Notes under the pieces: generated by a model
Database searches by the model: none
What the model was told of the DNA's origin: nothing
What the model saw: only the letters and a program-made list of their open reading frames with translations
Shown here: positions 34,883 through 43,103 of the stretch, piece by piece
Layout of the letters: each line of letters opens with the position of its first letter
How positions within the stretch are numbered: position 1 is the stretch's first letter
Program-made: the position numbers and the translations under genes
Source of the DNA: Pseudobdellovibrionaceae bacterium
Lineage (GTDB): Bacteria; Bdellovibrionota; Bdellovibrionia; Bdellovibrionales; JAMPXM01
Assembly: GCA_947462815.1 (NCBI GenBank)
Contig: CANHQR010000019.1
Coordinates: 1 to 50,168 of the forward strand
DNA length: 50,168 nt
Reading direction: 5' to 3'

Positions 34883-35040
34883 GGCGAACTCCTTAGGCGC
34901 GCACCTCGAATTGGCGCAACCTTCGCTCAATTTGGGTCGGCTCCGCTTCCCGTCAAGGCGGTTGGCATGAACATGTTGCGAAAATCAGCTGCTTAAAAAT
35001 TAGGTTTGTCTCATCGGCGAAAACAGGCTTTTGTGAACTC

Positions 35041-35631
35041 GTGGGTTACAATCCTCGCGATCACTATTTTAAAAAAGCCAAGAAGGAAAACTTCGCAGCG
35101 CGATCGATTTACAAGCTCGAGGAGATCGACCAGCGTTATCGCGTGATCAAACGCGGAGGCACGGTGCTGGACTTGGGCTGCAGCCCAGGAAGCTGGTCGC
35201 AGTATGCGAGTCAAAAAGTGGGCGAGAATGGTCGCGTGTTGGGTGTCGATCTGCAGCCGGTGACGGTGAGCCTGCCGAATGCCGTGTTCATTCAGGCGGA
35301 TCTTTACGACTTGAATCTTGAAGAGACCTTTCAGCAGCATGGCTTCACGCCGCCTTTTGATGCGGTGATTTCGGATATGGCGCCGAAAACCACAGGTATC
35401 AAGTTCACCGATCAAACGCGCTCAACGCAGCTTTGTGAGTTGGCGATCGCGACCGCCGATCGCTTTTTGAAAAAGGGTGGGCATTTTGTCTGTAAGTTCT
35501 TTCACTCCGGCGACTTTGGCTTGATGAAGAAAGAGCTGAATCGCCGGTACAAGCGCGTTGAAGTGGTGAAGCCGGATGCCACTCGCGAAATTTCCAAAGA
35601 GATTTTCTTTGTGGGGCTTGAGAAGCTCTGA
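35041..35631 (+). CDS. rlmE: 23S rRNA 2'-O-methyltransferase RlmE (FtsJ/RrmJ)
   Basis: Methylates U2552 (E. coli numbering) of 23S rRNA during late large-subunit assembly, using S-adenosylmethionine. The 196-residue protein shows the family layout: an N-terminal F-A-A-R-S-I-Y-K-L-E-E-I-D with the first catalytic Lys, SAM motif L-D-L-G-C-S-P-G-S-W, catalytic Asp in I-S-D-M-A-P-K-T-T-G, Lys in F-V-C-K-F-F, and Glu near the end (V-G-L-E). The start is GTG 35041, and the product begins close to the family N-terminus. No good ribosome-binding site precedes it. It is transcribed away from lon; both are heat-shock linked in E. coli, though that cannot be shown here. Confidence 0.94.
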   Translation: MGYNPRDHYFKKAKKENFAARSIYKLEEIDQRYRVIKRGGTVLDLGCSPGSWSQYASQKVGENGRVLGVDLQPVTVSLPNAVFIQADLYDLNLEETFQQHGFTPPFDAVISDMAPKTTGIKFTDQTRSTQLCELAIATADRFLKKGGHFVCKFFHSGDFGLMKKELNRRYKRVEVVKPDATREISKEIFFVGLEKL

Positions 35632-35713
35632 GGGTCGCGCCAACTTTCTCGAGTTCTGCGTTAAGACTTTTTTGACCTACTGATTGTCTCATTCTGAGAT
35701 GGTTGCGGATTGA

Positions 35714-35737
35714 GACCTAAAATCGACACTTTAGGTC
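35714..35737. promoter_or_regulatory. Inverted repeat GACCTAAA-N8-TTTAGGTC upstream of the sigma factor
   Basis: A perfect 8-bp inverted repeat with an 8-base spacer lies about 120 bases upstream of the sigma-factor start. No T run follows on the plus strand, so a terminator for rlmE is unlikely. Its size suits a dimer-binding operator. Confidence 0.45.
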
Positions 35738-35859
35738 GAAACCCAAAAAAAGTTTTAAGAAATTCCGTTCCGACTCGTTGTCCCTTTCGAAGGGCTTGAT
35801 GAGGCTTGAGATCCCGCGAGGGATGGAAAGCGTCAGGCCGTAACAGGAGAAGGTCTCGC

Positions 35860-36432
35860 TTGGATTCGGCGAAGTGGCTCAAGACCATGGTTCGAGAACA
35901 CGAAGGCGCGCTGTTGCGTTACGTGTCTCGCTACGTGGACCGGGCCACAGCCGCTGAAATCGTCCAAGAGAGTTTTCTCCGACTTTGGAAGGAGGACATG
36001 CAGGAGCTTCAGGGCCGCGAGAAGGCTTGGCTCTTTTGTGTGAGTCGGAATATGGCGCTGGATCAACTCAAGAAAAAAGGTCAGCTCGGGAAGGACGCGG
36101 AGAGTTTCGATGAAGCTTCCGTCGGTGCGGCCAGCGGGCAAACTTTGCGCTCGTCGACACCCGAAGAAGACCTCGATCGTCGCCAACAATTGGCGGCTTT
36201 GCAGCAGGCGCTCCGTCAACTCGCACCCAAAGAGGAGGAAGTCGTTCGTCTCAAGTTTCTCGATGGATTTAGCTACAAAGAGATCAGCGCGATCACGGGG
36301 CTTTCGGTTTCCCATGTCGGCGTTTTGATTCATCAAGCCATGAAGTTCCTCAGGTCTTCAGCTTCGGCGTCCATGTTGGGCACCGAAGTGGCCGTGACCG
36401 CTGCGGCCGCATCGAAAGGAGGTCGTCCATGA
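35860..36432 (+). CDS. RNA polymerase sigma factor, ECF-like sigma-70 family
   Basis: TTG 35860 has AGGAGA nine bases upstream, so it is favoured over an in-frame TTG at 35806. The 190-residue protein has sigma region 2 (L-L-R-Y-V-S-R-Y-V, then A-A-E-I-V-Q-E-S-F-L-R-L-W-K) and region 4 (L-R-Q-L-A-P-K-E-E-E-V-V-R-L-K-F-L-D-G, then Y-K-E-I-S-A-I-T-G-L-S-V-S-H-V-G). It lacks region 3, as in group 4 (ECF) factors. It ends in C-C-A-T-G-A, overlapping the ATG of the next gene by 4 bases. That gene begins with an anti-sigma-like region, the classic sigma/anti-sigma arrangement. Confidence 0.93.
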   Translation: MDSAKWLKTMVREHEGALLRYVSRYVDRATAAEIVQESFLRLWKEDMQELQGREKAWLFCVSRNMALDQLKKKGQLGKDAESFDEASVGAASGQTLRSSTPEEDLDRRQQLAALQQALRQLAPKEEEVVRLKFLDGFSYKEISAITGLSVSHVGVLIHQAMKFLRSSASASMLGTEVAVTAAAASKGGRP

Positions 36433-38660
36433 CGGACTCACGCGACCCCAAAATTCTTGGTGTTGACGATCCACGACTAACGGCCTTTGCGCTCGGTGAG
36501 CTCGAAGGCGAGGAGGCAAGACTCATGGCTCAGGAAATCGAGAAAGATCCGGAGTTGAAGAAGCAAGTCGAAGAGATTCACGAGATGGCCGGCGATGTGC
36601 AAAACGTGCTCGAGCGCGAGCAGCGCGCTGCACCCCTCCTCAGTGTCGCCGAGCGCGAGCGAATCTTTGAAAAGACCGTGGATCGCGCCGCAAGTGGCGG
36701 ATCGCTTTGGTTCAAGTGGGCCGGCTTTTCTGTTGCAGGCACTCTCGCCACGGCTGTTTTGGCCTATCTGATGATGCCGGATTTTCAGCGTTTTCATGGC
36801 TCACCGGCCGTCGAGACGCAGCCGGCTTTGCAAGAGCCGATCTCAAGTTCTGGTGTCGTGGCCGCTCAAGACGCGCCCGCTCATGACACGCAAGGTATCG
36901 CCAGTGCGCCGGTCGTTTCAGAAGCGTCCGTCGACAGAACCGAGAGCACGCAGCCGTCGGCGCAAACCGTAGCAGCCGCTGAGAAGGAGTACGCACTCGA
37001 AGAAGGCGATGCGAGCCTCCTTGATCAGAGCATCGCGGCGGCACCGCCGCCTTCAGCGAAGATGGCCGCACCCATGAGCCCCTCAGCTTCGCAACTGGGT
37101 GGTTTGAGTCGCACGCGCGAAGCCAAGCGCGATTCAATGATGGCCGGCCCCAGGCCGGGTGCTCCGGCGAAGATGAAAGCCGAATCGCGCGCGCAAATGG
37201 CGCTCGATGTACCTCACAACACCGAGGCCTACGCGCCGATCGTGGAGAACGAGTTTAAGTCGGTGAAGGATCAACCGCTTTCGACCTTTTCCGTCGATGT
37301 GGACACCGCGAGCTACGCCAACGTTCGCCGTTTGCTCGTGGCAGGACAGTGGCCGCAGCCTGATGCAGTTCGGATCGAAGAGCTGGTCAATTACTTTACG
37401 TATGAGCTTGCGCAGCCCAAAGAGGGGCGGCCCTTTTCGGTGACCACGGAGATTTCACAATCGCCTTGGGCACCTCAGCATCAGTTGTTGAGAATTGCTC
37501 TTAAAGCTCGAGAGCTACCGGCCTCTGAGCGCCCGGCCTCAAACCTGGTCTTTCTCATCGATGTGTCGGGCTCCATGGAAGATCCCACCAAGCTTCCACT
37601 CGCTCGTCGCGCGCTGAAGCTGCTCGTCGATCAAACGCGAGCCAAAGATAAGATCGCGATCATCGTCTATGCAAGCAGCACGGGGTTGGTGTTGCCGCCG
37701 ACTTCGGGTGAAAACAAGACACGTATCCTCGAAGCTCTGGACCGCCTGCAGGCGGGTGGCTCCACCAATGGCGAAGGCGGTCTCCTACAGGCCTATGAGG
37801 TGGCGCAGGCGAACTTCATCAAAGGTGGTATCAACCGCGTGATCTTGGCAACAGACGGTGACTTTAACGTCGGTGTTTCGAGCGAAGGCGGCATGCAGCG
37901 CCTCATCGAAGAGAAGGCCAAGTCCGGAGTGTTCTTGAGTGTTCTGGGCTTCGGCATGGGTAATTACAAGGACAGCATGATGCAGACCTTGGCGCAAAAG
38001 GGAAATGGTGTCGCCGCCTACATTGACTCCATTCGCGAAGCTCGCCGCGTGCTGGTCGAACAAGCCGGTGGCACGCTCAACACCATTGCCAAAGACGTGA
38101 AGTTGCAGCTCGAGTTCAATCCCGCACAGGTGCAGTCCTATCGCTTGATTGGTTATGAATCACGAATGCTCGCTGCTGAAGACTTCAACGACGATAAGAA
38201 AGATGCGGGTGAGATCGGTGAAGGGCACACCGTGACAGCCCTCTACGAGATCGTCCCCGTGGGTGTCACAAGTCCTGTGACGTCGCCCAAAGTGGATGCG
38301 CTGAAGTATCAAGCGGGTGCCTCGGCAGCTTCTGGGACACCGGCCATGTCGGGCTCGACCGAGCTGCTCACCGTGAAGCTTCGTTTCAAAAAACCAGACG
38401 GTGACGTGAGTGAGAAGATCGAAGTGCCGGTGCAGAAGTCGAGTAAGTCCTTCAGTGAAGCCTCGCGCGATCATCGATTTGCGACGAGTGTGGCGGGCTT
38501 CGGTATGATTCTTCGCGGGTCCCAGCATCATGGCGATTGGACGCTGGACCAAGTTCTGCAAACAGCGGGGGCGACCTCGTCAGGAGATGAGTACCGACAA
38601 GAGTTCGTTCAGCTCGTGAGGCGTGCACAAAATCTGCGATCCAGCCCGCCCGAGCGCTGA
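36429..38660 (+). CDS. Anti-sigma-like membrane protein fused to a YfbK-type VWA domain
   Basis: The 743-residue protein starts at ATG 36429, inside the sigma-factor stop and behind GGAGGTCG. Residues 12-70 (D-D-P-R-L-T-A-F-A-L-G-E-L-E-G-E-E-A) look like an anti-sigma N-terminus. One membrane helix spans 95-117, and a long Ala/Pro/Ser linker runs to about 260. Then comes the YfbK/VWA-N motif (F-S-V-D-V-D-T-A-S-Y-A-N-V-R-R) and a von Willebrand A domain with MIDAS D-V-S-G-S at 378-382. A DUF3520-like C-terminal domain ends it. The layout predicts that the cytoplasmic head holds the sigma factor while the periplasmic metal-dependent adhesion domain senses something outside. The anti-sigma role is inferred from position and motif. 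Confidence 0.9.
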   Translation: MTDSRDPKILGVDDPRLTAFALGELEGEEARLMAQEIEKDPELKKQVEEIHEMAGDVQNVLEREQRAAPLLSVAERERIFEKTVDRAASGGSLWFKWAGFSVAGTLATAVLAYLMMPDFQRFHGSPAVETQPALQEPISSSGVVAAQDAPAHDTQGIASAPVVSEASVDRTESTQPSAQTVAAAEKEYALEEGDASLLDQSIAAAPPPSAKMAAPMSPSASQLGGLSRTREAKRDSMMAGPRPGAPAKMKAESRAQMALDVPHNTEAYAPIVENEFKSVKDQPLSTFSVDVDTASYANVRRLLVAGQWPQPDAVRIEELVNYFTYELAQPKEGRPFSVTTEISQSPWAPQHQLLRIALKARELPASERPASNLVFLIDVSGSMEDPTKLPLARRALKLLVDQTRAKDKIAIIVYASSTGLVLPPTSGENKTRILEALDRLQAGGSTNGEGGLLQAYEVAQANFIKGGINRVILATDGDFNVGVSSEGGMQRLIEEKAKSGVFLSVLGFGMGNYKDSMMQTLAQKGNGVAAYIDSIREARRVLVEQAGGTLNTIAKDVKLQLEFNPAQVQSYRLIGYESRMLAAEDFNDDKKDAGEIGEGHTVTALYEIVPVGVTSPVTSPKVDALKYQAGASAASGTPAMSGSTELLTVKLRFKKPDGDVSEKIEVPVQKSSKSFSEASRDHRFATSVAGFGMILRGSQHHGDWTLDQVLQTAGATSSGDEYRQEFVQLVRRAQNLRSSPPER

Positions 38661-38702
38661 AGGCGAAAACACTTTGAATCTCATTGAATTCTCAATCATA
38701 GG

Positions 38703-38726
38703 GCGGCGAGGCGAAAGCTTCGCCGC
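38703..38726. terminator. Possible bidirectional terminator between convergent genes
   Basis: GCGGCGA (38703-38709) pairs with TCGCCGC (38720-38726) between the VWA gene and the convergent peptidase gene. No strong T run follows on either side, so termination is uncertain. Confidence 0.3.
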
Positions 38727-38742
38727 TTGGTTCGGATCTCGC

Positions 38743-39429
38743 TTAGCTTTGCGGAACCAAAATCCCAATCAACTCAAAGCCTCGTCCCGGTGCACAGCGC
38801 TGACCGCCGCCGCTGATAGCGTCATCAGCGCCCGTCACGGGCCGGGAGCTTGCATAATCACTGATGTAGCGGGAGCCCACGCGAATTTCGACATGCCCAC
38901 AGTCCTCGCGTCCACAGAGAATTCGCCGCGCAGGCGGACAATTGCCACCGCGATAGACGAGGACGGCGCCATCGGGCGCATCCGCGGGCGTGCGAAAACG
39001 ATCGCGACACGCGGGCTCCGTCATGAGGTTCACAAAACCAAATTGCGACAGATGCGTTTCCGCATCGCGTGCGGCGGCTCCGATGCCGGAGTAGGGAATG
39101 GCGCCCGAGCGATGAAGAGCATTCTGTACGGCGCTGTAGCAGCGGCCTCCCGAGGTGCGGATGCGGCCACCGATGCGCTCAATGTGGCGCGTGATGCTCT
39201 GGCTGGTGGGACTCGACTGAAATCGATCGGCGATCGCGCAGCCGCGAGCCGACCCCGATGCGCCATGTGCCGGCGAGGCTGGTCGCGGCGATGTCGTTTC
39301 GGCGTGGCCGTTCTCGGAAAAAGTCTGGCAGAGGCTGAGGATCAGGCCGAGTCGGAGGCCGAGTTTGAGGCTGAGCCTGAGGCCGCGTCGGAGAGGCGTC
39401 GCAAGATACGCTTTAAGCTGAGTTCGCAT
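38743..39429 (-). CDS. Exported CHAP/NlpC-like cysteine peptidase
   Basis: The 228-residue protein has a basic N-terminus and an unusual signal segment of alternating Leu (L-R-L-S-L-K-L-G-L-R-L-G-L-I-L-S-L). The probable active site is Cys97 in G-G-R-C-Y-S-A-V-Q-N-A-L, His179 in C-G-H-V-E-I-R-V-G, and possibly Asp191 in Y-I-S-D-Y. The G-A-V-L-V-Y-R-G-G strand before the His is typical of the NlpC/CHAP fold. Such enzymes cleave peptidoglycan peptides or crosslinks. Additional cysteines could form disulfides. A long plus-strand frame covers the same bases but has no recognisable content. The gene converges on the VWA gene. Confidence 0.85.
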   Translation of the reverse strand: MRTQLKAYLATPLRRGLRLSLKLGLRLGLILSLCQTFSENGHAETTSPRPASPAHGASGSARGCAIADRFQSSPTSQSITRHIERIGGRIRTSGGRCYSAVQNALHRSGAIPYSGIGAAARDAETHLSQFGFVNLMTEPACRDRFRTPADAPDGAVLVYRGGNCPPARRILCGREDCGHVEIRVGSRYISDYASSRPVTGADDAISGGGQRCAPGRGFELIGILVPQS

Positions 39430-39591
39430 ACCCTATTGTCTCAGATTGGAATTTGAGCTCAAGCCCGAACCGGGTCGAGTTAGGTCATCAAAAAAAGTTC
39501 GGCCTTCGACTAATAAAATGGGGGCCTCAATCGTTGTTGAGATTTCGATGCTTTGCATTTGGACGCCTTTGATACCTTCGAGGAGGTTTTC

Positions 39592-40395
39592 GTGAAATCC
39601 ACGCCGACGTCGATGTCTCAAAACGATCCAGACCTTCGTCTGCCCTCAGGCTTGAAGGCTTGGCTCGAACGAGGATCAAGATGGATGAGGCCAACTCAAA
39701 TCGCGAAGGATCCGCTCTTGAATCTTCGCGTCGCCGCTCCTTGTACCGAAGACTGGAGTCGCATGAAGGGTGATGCGCGGGTTCGCGACTGCGGCAGTTG
39801 CCATATGAAAGTCTTCAATCTCTCAGAAATGACGGCCGACGAAGCACGCGCCCTCATCGCCCGATCTCTCAAAGGTGAGCGAGTCTGTGCGCGTTTCTAT
39901 CGCCGCGCCGATGGCAAAGTGATGACGCGCGATTGTGGTCCCGGACGATCGCGCCGACAGAGCCTACGTCTCAAGATTGCCGTCAGTGTGTTGGCTGCTT
40001 GGGCAGGGAGTCTGGCTTCGTTGATGGGAGCTTCTGCGCAAGGCAAGAGTCGACGCGAAAAATCTGAGATTCATTTTATCACCGGAAAAATTGCGGCTCC
40101 GGCCGCGGACGACACACCTCAGGCCGCAGAGGCGCAAGGGCCGTCGGTGCTGATGGGGCAGATCGTCGAGCCCTCTGTCATCATGGGTGAGATCGCTCCG
40201 GATCCTGGCCCGCAACTTCCTCAGCCGGAATTGCCGCCTCAGTCCGGAGGAGCGCCCTGGGCGCCGTGGAATGCCAATCCGCCTCCACAGACTTTGCCGG
40301 CACCGCTGCCATCGCCTCAACCGGTAGAGCCGCCTCATCACGATCGCGAAACGCCTTATCAATTCGACGAGCGCTCGTCCGATTCCACGAATTGA
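39592..40395 (+). CDS. Cys-rich membrane-anchored protein of unknown function
   Basis: GTG 39592 follows GAGGAGGTTTTC, a strong ribosome-binding site, so the frame's extension to 39553 was not used. In the 267-residue product, about 45-115 form a conserved-looking domain: A-P-C-T-E-D-W-S-R-M, then V-R-D-C-G-S-C-H-M-K-V-F-N-L-S-E-M-T-A-D-E-A, E-R-V-C-A-R-F-Y-R-R-A-D-G and T-R-D-C. The five cysteines, including a CxxC, could bind a metal or cluster. I remember this pattern from other bacterial genomes but not a function. A basic segment and one membrane helix (about 127-145) follow, then a Pro-rich tail, probably periplasmic. Confidence 0.82.
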   Translation: MKSTPTSMSQNDPDLRLPSGLKAWLERGSRWMRPTQIAKDPLLNLRVAAPCTEDWSRMKGDARVRDCGSCHMKVFNLSEMTADEARALIARSLKGERVCARFYRRADGKVMTRDCGPGRSRRQSLRLKIAVSVLAAWAGSLASLMGASAQGKSRREKSEIHFITGKIAAPAADDTPQAAEAQGPSVLMGQIVEPSVIMGEIAPDPGPQLPQPELPPQSGGAPWAPWNANPPPQTLPAPLPSPQPVEPPHHDRETPYQFDERSSDSTN

Positions 40396-40479
40396 GTCCT
40401 CCATGATGACGCGACGGAAAAACTGCTGAATCAAAGGGCAGAAACTCCTCCCACCGACATCCGTGGAGATCTGCGAAGG

Positions 40480-40515
40480 GCCCGAGGTTCATGTTTCGGG
40501 CTGAATTTCTATGAT
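40480..40515 (+). terminator. Possible terminator after the Cys-rich protein gene
   Basis: GCCCGAG (40480-40486) pairs with TTCGGGC (40495-40501, one G-T), followed on the plus strand by TGAATTTCTATGATTTTCT, an imperfect T-rich tail. It lies about 85 bases after the gene. Confidence 0.4.
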
Positions 40516-40545
40516 TTTCTTTCTGGTCTTCGCTAACGTCCGCGC

Positions 40546-41886
40546 ATGGAAACAAGCGCAGAGGTTCTCGATCTTCTTGAAGTGAGCAGCTTTCAAACCT
40601 GGAGTGCGATTCTCTTTGCAATCGCGGTGCTGCATACGTTCGCCGCCGCAGGTTTGAGGCATCTGGCTCATAAATTCCCCGCCGAAAGTGTGCGCCACAA
40701 TGCGCTACATTTGCTTGGTGAAGTCGAGGTTGTGTTTGGAATTTGGGGTTCGATCCTCATTGGCTGGGCGATTTTGAATTTCGGCTTTAAATCCACAATT
40801 CAGTATCTCGAGTCGCGCAACTTCACCGAAGCCATCTTTGTTTTTGCCATCATGGTGACCTGTGCAACACGCCCTGTCACCGGTGTGGTCGAACGCGCGA
40901 CACGTGGGATTGCGAATTTACTTCATGAGACCCTGCATGTGCCCGCGGCCTCGGCCAAGCTCTTCACGATTTTGTTTTTAGGTCCGCTCTCAGGAAGTTT
41001 TATCACTGAGCCCGCAGCCATGACGATTTGTGCATTACTCTTGCGAGATGACTTCTTCGCTCGCACGCGATCGACGCGACTGAAATATGCCATGATCGGC
41101 GTGCTGTTTGTGAACGTTTCTGTTGGCGGTACGCTGACCAATTTTGCAGCGCCACCTGTGCTGATGGTGGCGGGACCTTGGGGATGGGACACTTGGTACA
41201 TGCTCACGCATTTCGGTTGGAAAGCGGCGACGGCCTGCTTCCTCAATGCTCTTGGTCTTTGCTTCATCTTTAAGAGTGAGCTCAAGCATATGAGCGGCGA
41301 TGCAGCGGGAAAAGCGCAAGCCCAACAGGGTTTGAAGACGCCGATCTGGTTGTCGTTGGCGCATTTTGGTGCCATCGGGCTGTTGGTGGTGGGTGCTCAC
41401 TACCCCGTGATCGTGATGGGTGTCTTCATGATGTTCCTTGGGCTGACGTTCGCGACAAAAAAGTACCAAGGCTCTTTGCAAATCAAAGAGGGAATGTTGG
41501 TGGGTTATTTTCTTGCGGGACTCGTGGTCTTGGGCGGTGGTCAAGGCTGGTGGGTTTCACCGATCCTGCAGTCGATGGGATCAAACGCACTCTTCTGGGT
41601 GGCCACCGCGCTTACCGCGATCACGGATAATGCGGCACTCGCTTACCTGGCAACCTTAGTGCCCGATCTATCCACGGCGTCCAAGTATTCGGTAATCGCA
41701 GGTGCCGTGACCGGCGGGGGCCTCACGGTGATCGCGAATGCGCCCAACCCCGCAGGCTATGGAATTTTGAGTGGTAAGTTTGGCGAGTCCGGAATCAAGC
41801 CTCAGTACTTATTCTTAGGAGCGTTGATCCCCACACTTGTCACGGCCACATTGTTTGTTCTGTTCATCAACCTGTGGCCGCATTGA
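40546..41886 (+). CDS. Putative Na+/H+ antiporter family membrane protein
   Basis: The 446-residue protein has 10-12 membrane helices and resembles the group annotated as putative Na+/H+ antiporters, within the ion-transporter superfamily of NhaD and ArsB. Recognisable parts are F-I-T-E-P-A-A-M-T-I-C-A-L-L-L, the G-G-T-L-T-N-F-A-A-P-P-V-L-M-V-A loop, and near the end A-I-T-D-N-A-A-L-A-Y-L-A-T-L with G-G-L-T-V-I-A-N-A-P-N-P-A-G. The two N-A-P or N-F-A-A-P loops are the re-entrant ion-binding sites of that superfamily. The family is mostly uncharacterised, so the transported ion is an inference. No strong ribosome-binding site precedes ATG 40546. It is monocistronic by position. Confidence 0.85.
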   Translation: METSAEVLDLLEVSSFQTWSAILFAIAVLHTFAAAGLRHLAHKFPAESVRHNALHLLGEVEVVFGIWGSILIGWAILNFGFKSTIQYLESRNFTEAIFVFAIMVTCATRPVTGVVERATRGIANLLHETLHVPAASAKLFTILFLGPLSGSFITEPAAMTICALLLRDDFFARTRSTRLKYAMIGVLFVNVSVGGTLTNFAAPPVLMVAGPWGWDTWYMLTHFGWKAATACFLNALGLCFIFKSELKHMSGDAAGKAQAQQGLKTPIWLSLAHFGAIGLLVVGAHYPVIVMGVFMMFLGLTFATKKYQGSLQIKEGMLVGYFLAGLVVLGGGQGWWVSPILQSMGSNALFWVATALTAITDNAALAYLATLVPDLSTASKYSVIAGAVTGGGLTVIANAPNPAGYGILSGKFGESGIKPQYLFLGALIPTLVTATLFVLFINLWPH

Positions 41887-42108
41887 TAGGTGACTGAGCG
41901 ATGCTTCCGCGGTCGCGCATCGCGGGCTTCGTAGCGGGCGAGATCGCATGTTGGCGACTGGTCGATCACCCAGGACTGTGAACTTGCTGGACAGATGTTA
42001 GAGGCGCATACAGTGGTGGCTTGTGAGCTCAGCGTAGTTCGTCCTTTGACCATGACGGAGAGGGACCTCGATTTGCTTCTCTAAGATCGAGAAGATGGGG
42101 GTCTCAAA

Positions 42109-43098
42109 TTGAGACGAATTGAAGTTCAACTCAAAGATTTGAAGTTTCTTCGATCGACCTTAGGGGCGAGCATTTTGTTTTTTGCCGCCCTCATGACTCA
42201 ATCCGTTCATGCTCAGCAACTCGCCATGATTGCAAGCCTCGAGTCGCAAAATCGAGCTTGTGTGGCTCGTGCGCCTGCAAGTGCGGAAGGTACACAGCGA
42301 AGTGGAGTCACGGTGAGTGGCGCTCGCGGCGATGAGCAGCGTTTGGTCCATTCCGCGATTGCTCGAATCAACGTACTCGCCGGCGGTGGTCGTCTCAGTG
42401 AACTTCGTGGATTGCAGATTCGTTTCAAAGAAACGCTCGGTCGACCGCGCACCGATGGTGGCTGTCTGCCGGCCTCGCAGATGACGGGTGCGGTGGAGAT
42501 CGCAAGACGATGTGCTCCGGGTGCGCGCGTGCAAGAGAACAACATTGTCGGCAGTTACGGCACAGGGCTTTTGATCCATGAGATCGGACACTATGTCGGG
42601 AATCGCGGTGGCTATCGCGGCTATCCCGGTGGTTGCCGGATTTCCCAGTATTGCACGCATTCGATGTCAGGCCGAGCTCACTCGGCTCATCAGCAAAAAC
42701 GCGAGGAATTTGCTGAGGTCTTTGCCGCGTACGTGCTGCAACCGGATCGCTTGCGACAGCATCCTGGTTGCCAGGCCGCTTACCAGCACATGCGCCGCAT
42801 GTTCGGTGGTCAAGAGCCGGGTCGAGATTGTGGTTCTGGATCTGGCCCTGCAACAATGATTGCCGGATCGGGTCCCGCTCAGCCAGGGGCGATTCGTCCG
42901 CAAGGGCGACGAACTGAGGTGGCTCAGCTCCCGCCACCGTCTCGTTCAGCTCGGGCCCCGGCCGCAAGTTTGGCGGCTCAAGCTTGGCCGTATCCGGGTG
43001 TCGATCCGGACTCGGCGCATGGTTTCTGGCTTGGAGAACAACTACGTCGCGAGCAAGCGGCACGCGCGAGACCAGCGGGTCGAGCTACAGCGCGATAG
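42109..43098 (+). CDS. Exported zinc metallopeptidase (HExxH)
   Basis: The longest frame begins at TTG 42109; the exact start is uncertain. It encodes a signal peptide (L-G-A-S-I-L-F-F-A-A-L-M-T, cleavage near V-H-A-Q). The zinc site is L-L-I-H-E-I-G-H-Y-V-G-N at 155-166, with His157, Glu158 and His161. The third ligand is probably one of the Glu residues in R-E-E-F-A-E-V-F-A-A-Y (198-208), as in gluzincins. A Cys-rich loop lies between them. The last 90 residues are Pro/Ala/Arg-rich and disordered. Substrate and family are not determined. It converges with the RnfD-like gene 6 bases away. Confidence 0.85.
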   Translation: MRRIEVQLKDLKFLRSTLGASILFFAALMTQSVHAQQLAMIASLESQNRACVARAPASAEGTQRSGVTVSGARGDEQRLVHSAIARINVLAGGGRLSELRGLQIRFKETLGRPRTDGGCLPASQMTGAVEIARRCAPGARVQENNIVGSYGTGLLIHEIGHYVGNRGGYRGYPGGCRISQYCTHSMSGRAHSAHQQKREEFAEVFAAYVLQPDRLRQHPGCQAAYQHMRRMFGGQEPGRDCGSGSGPATMIAGSGPAQPGAIRPQGRRTEVAQLPPPSRSARAPAASLAAQAWPYPGVDPDSAHGFWLGEQLRREQAARARPAGRATAR

Positions 43099-43103
43099 CT
43101 CGA

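Noticed and set aside
38623-39456. 277-codon plus-strand frame overlapping the cysteine-peptidase gene
   Set aside because: It overlaps the end of the VWA gene, has no ribosome-binding site and reads as low-complexity Ala/Arg sequence, whereas the minus strand shows a signal peptide and Cys/His active-site motifs.
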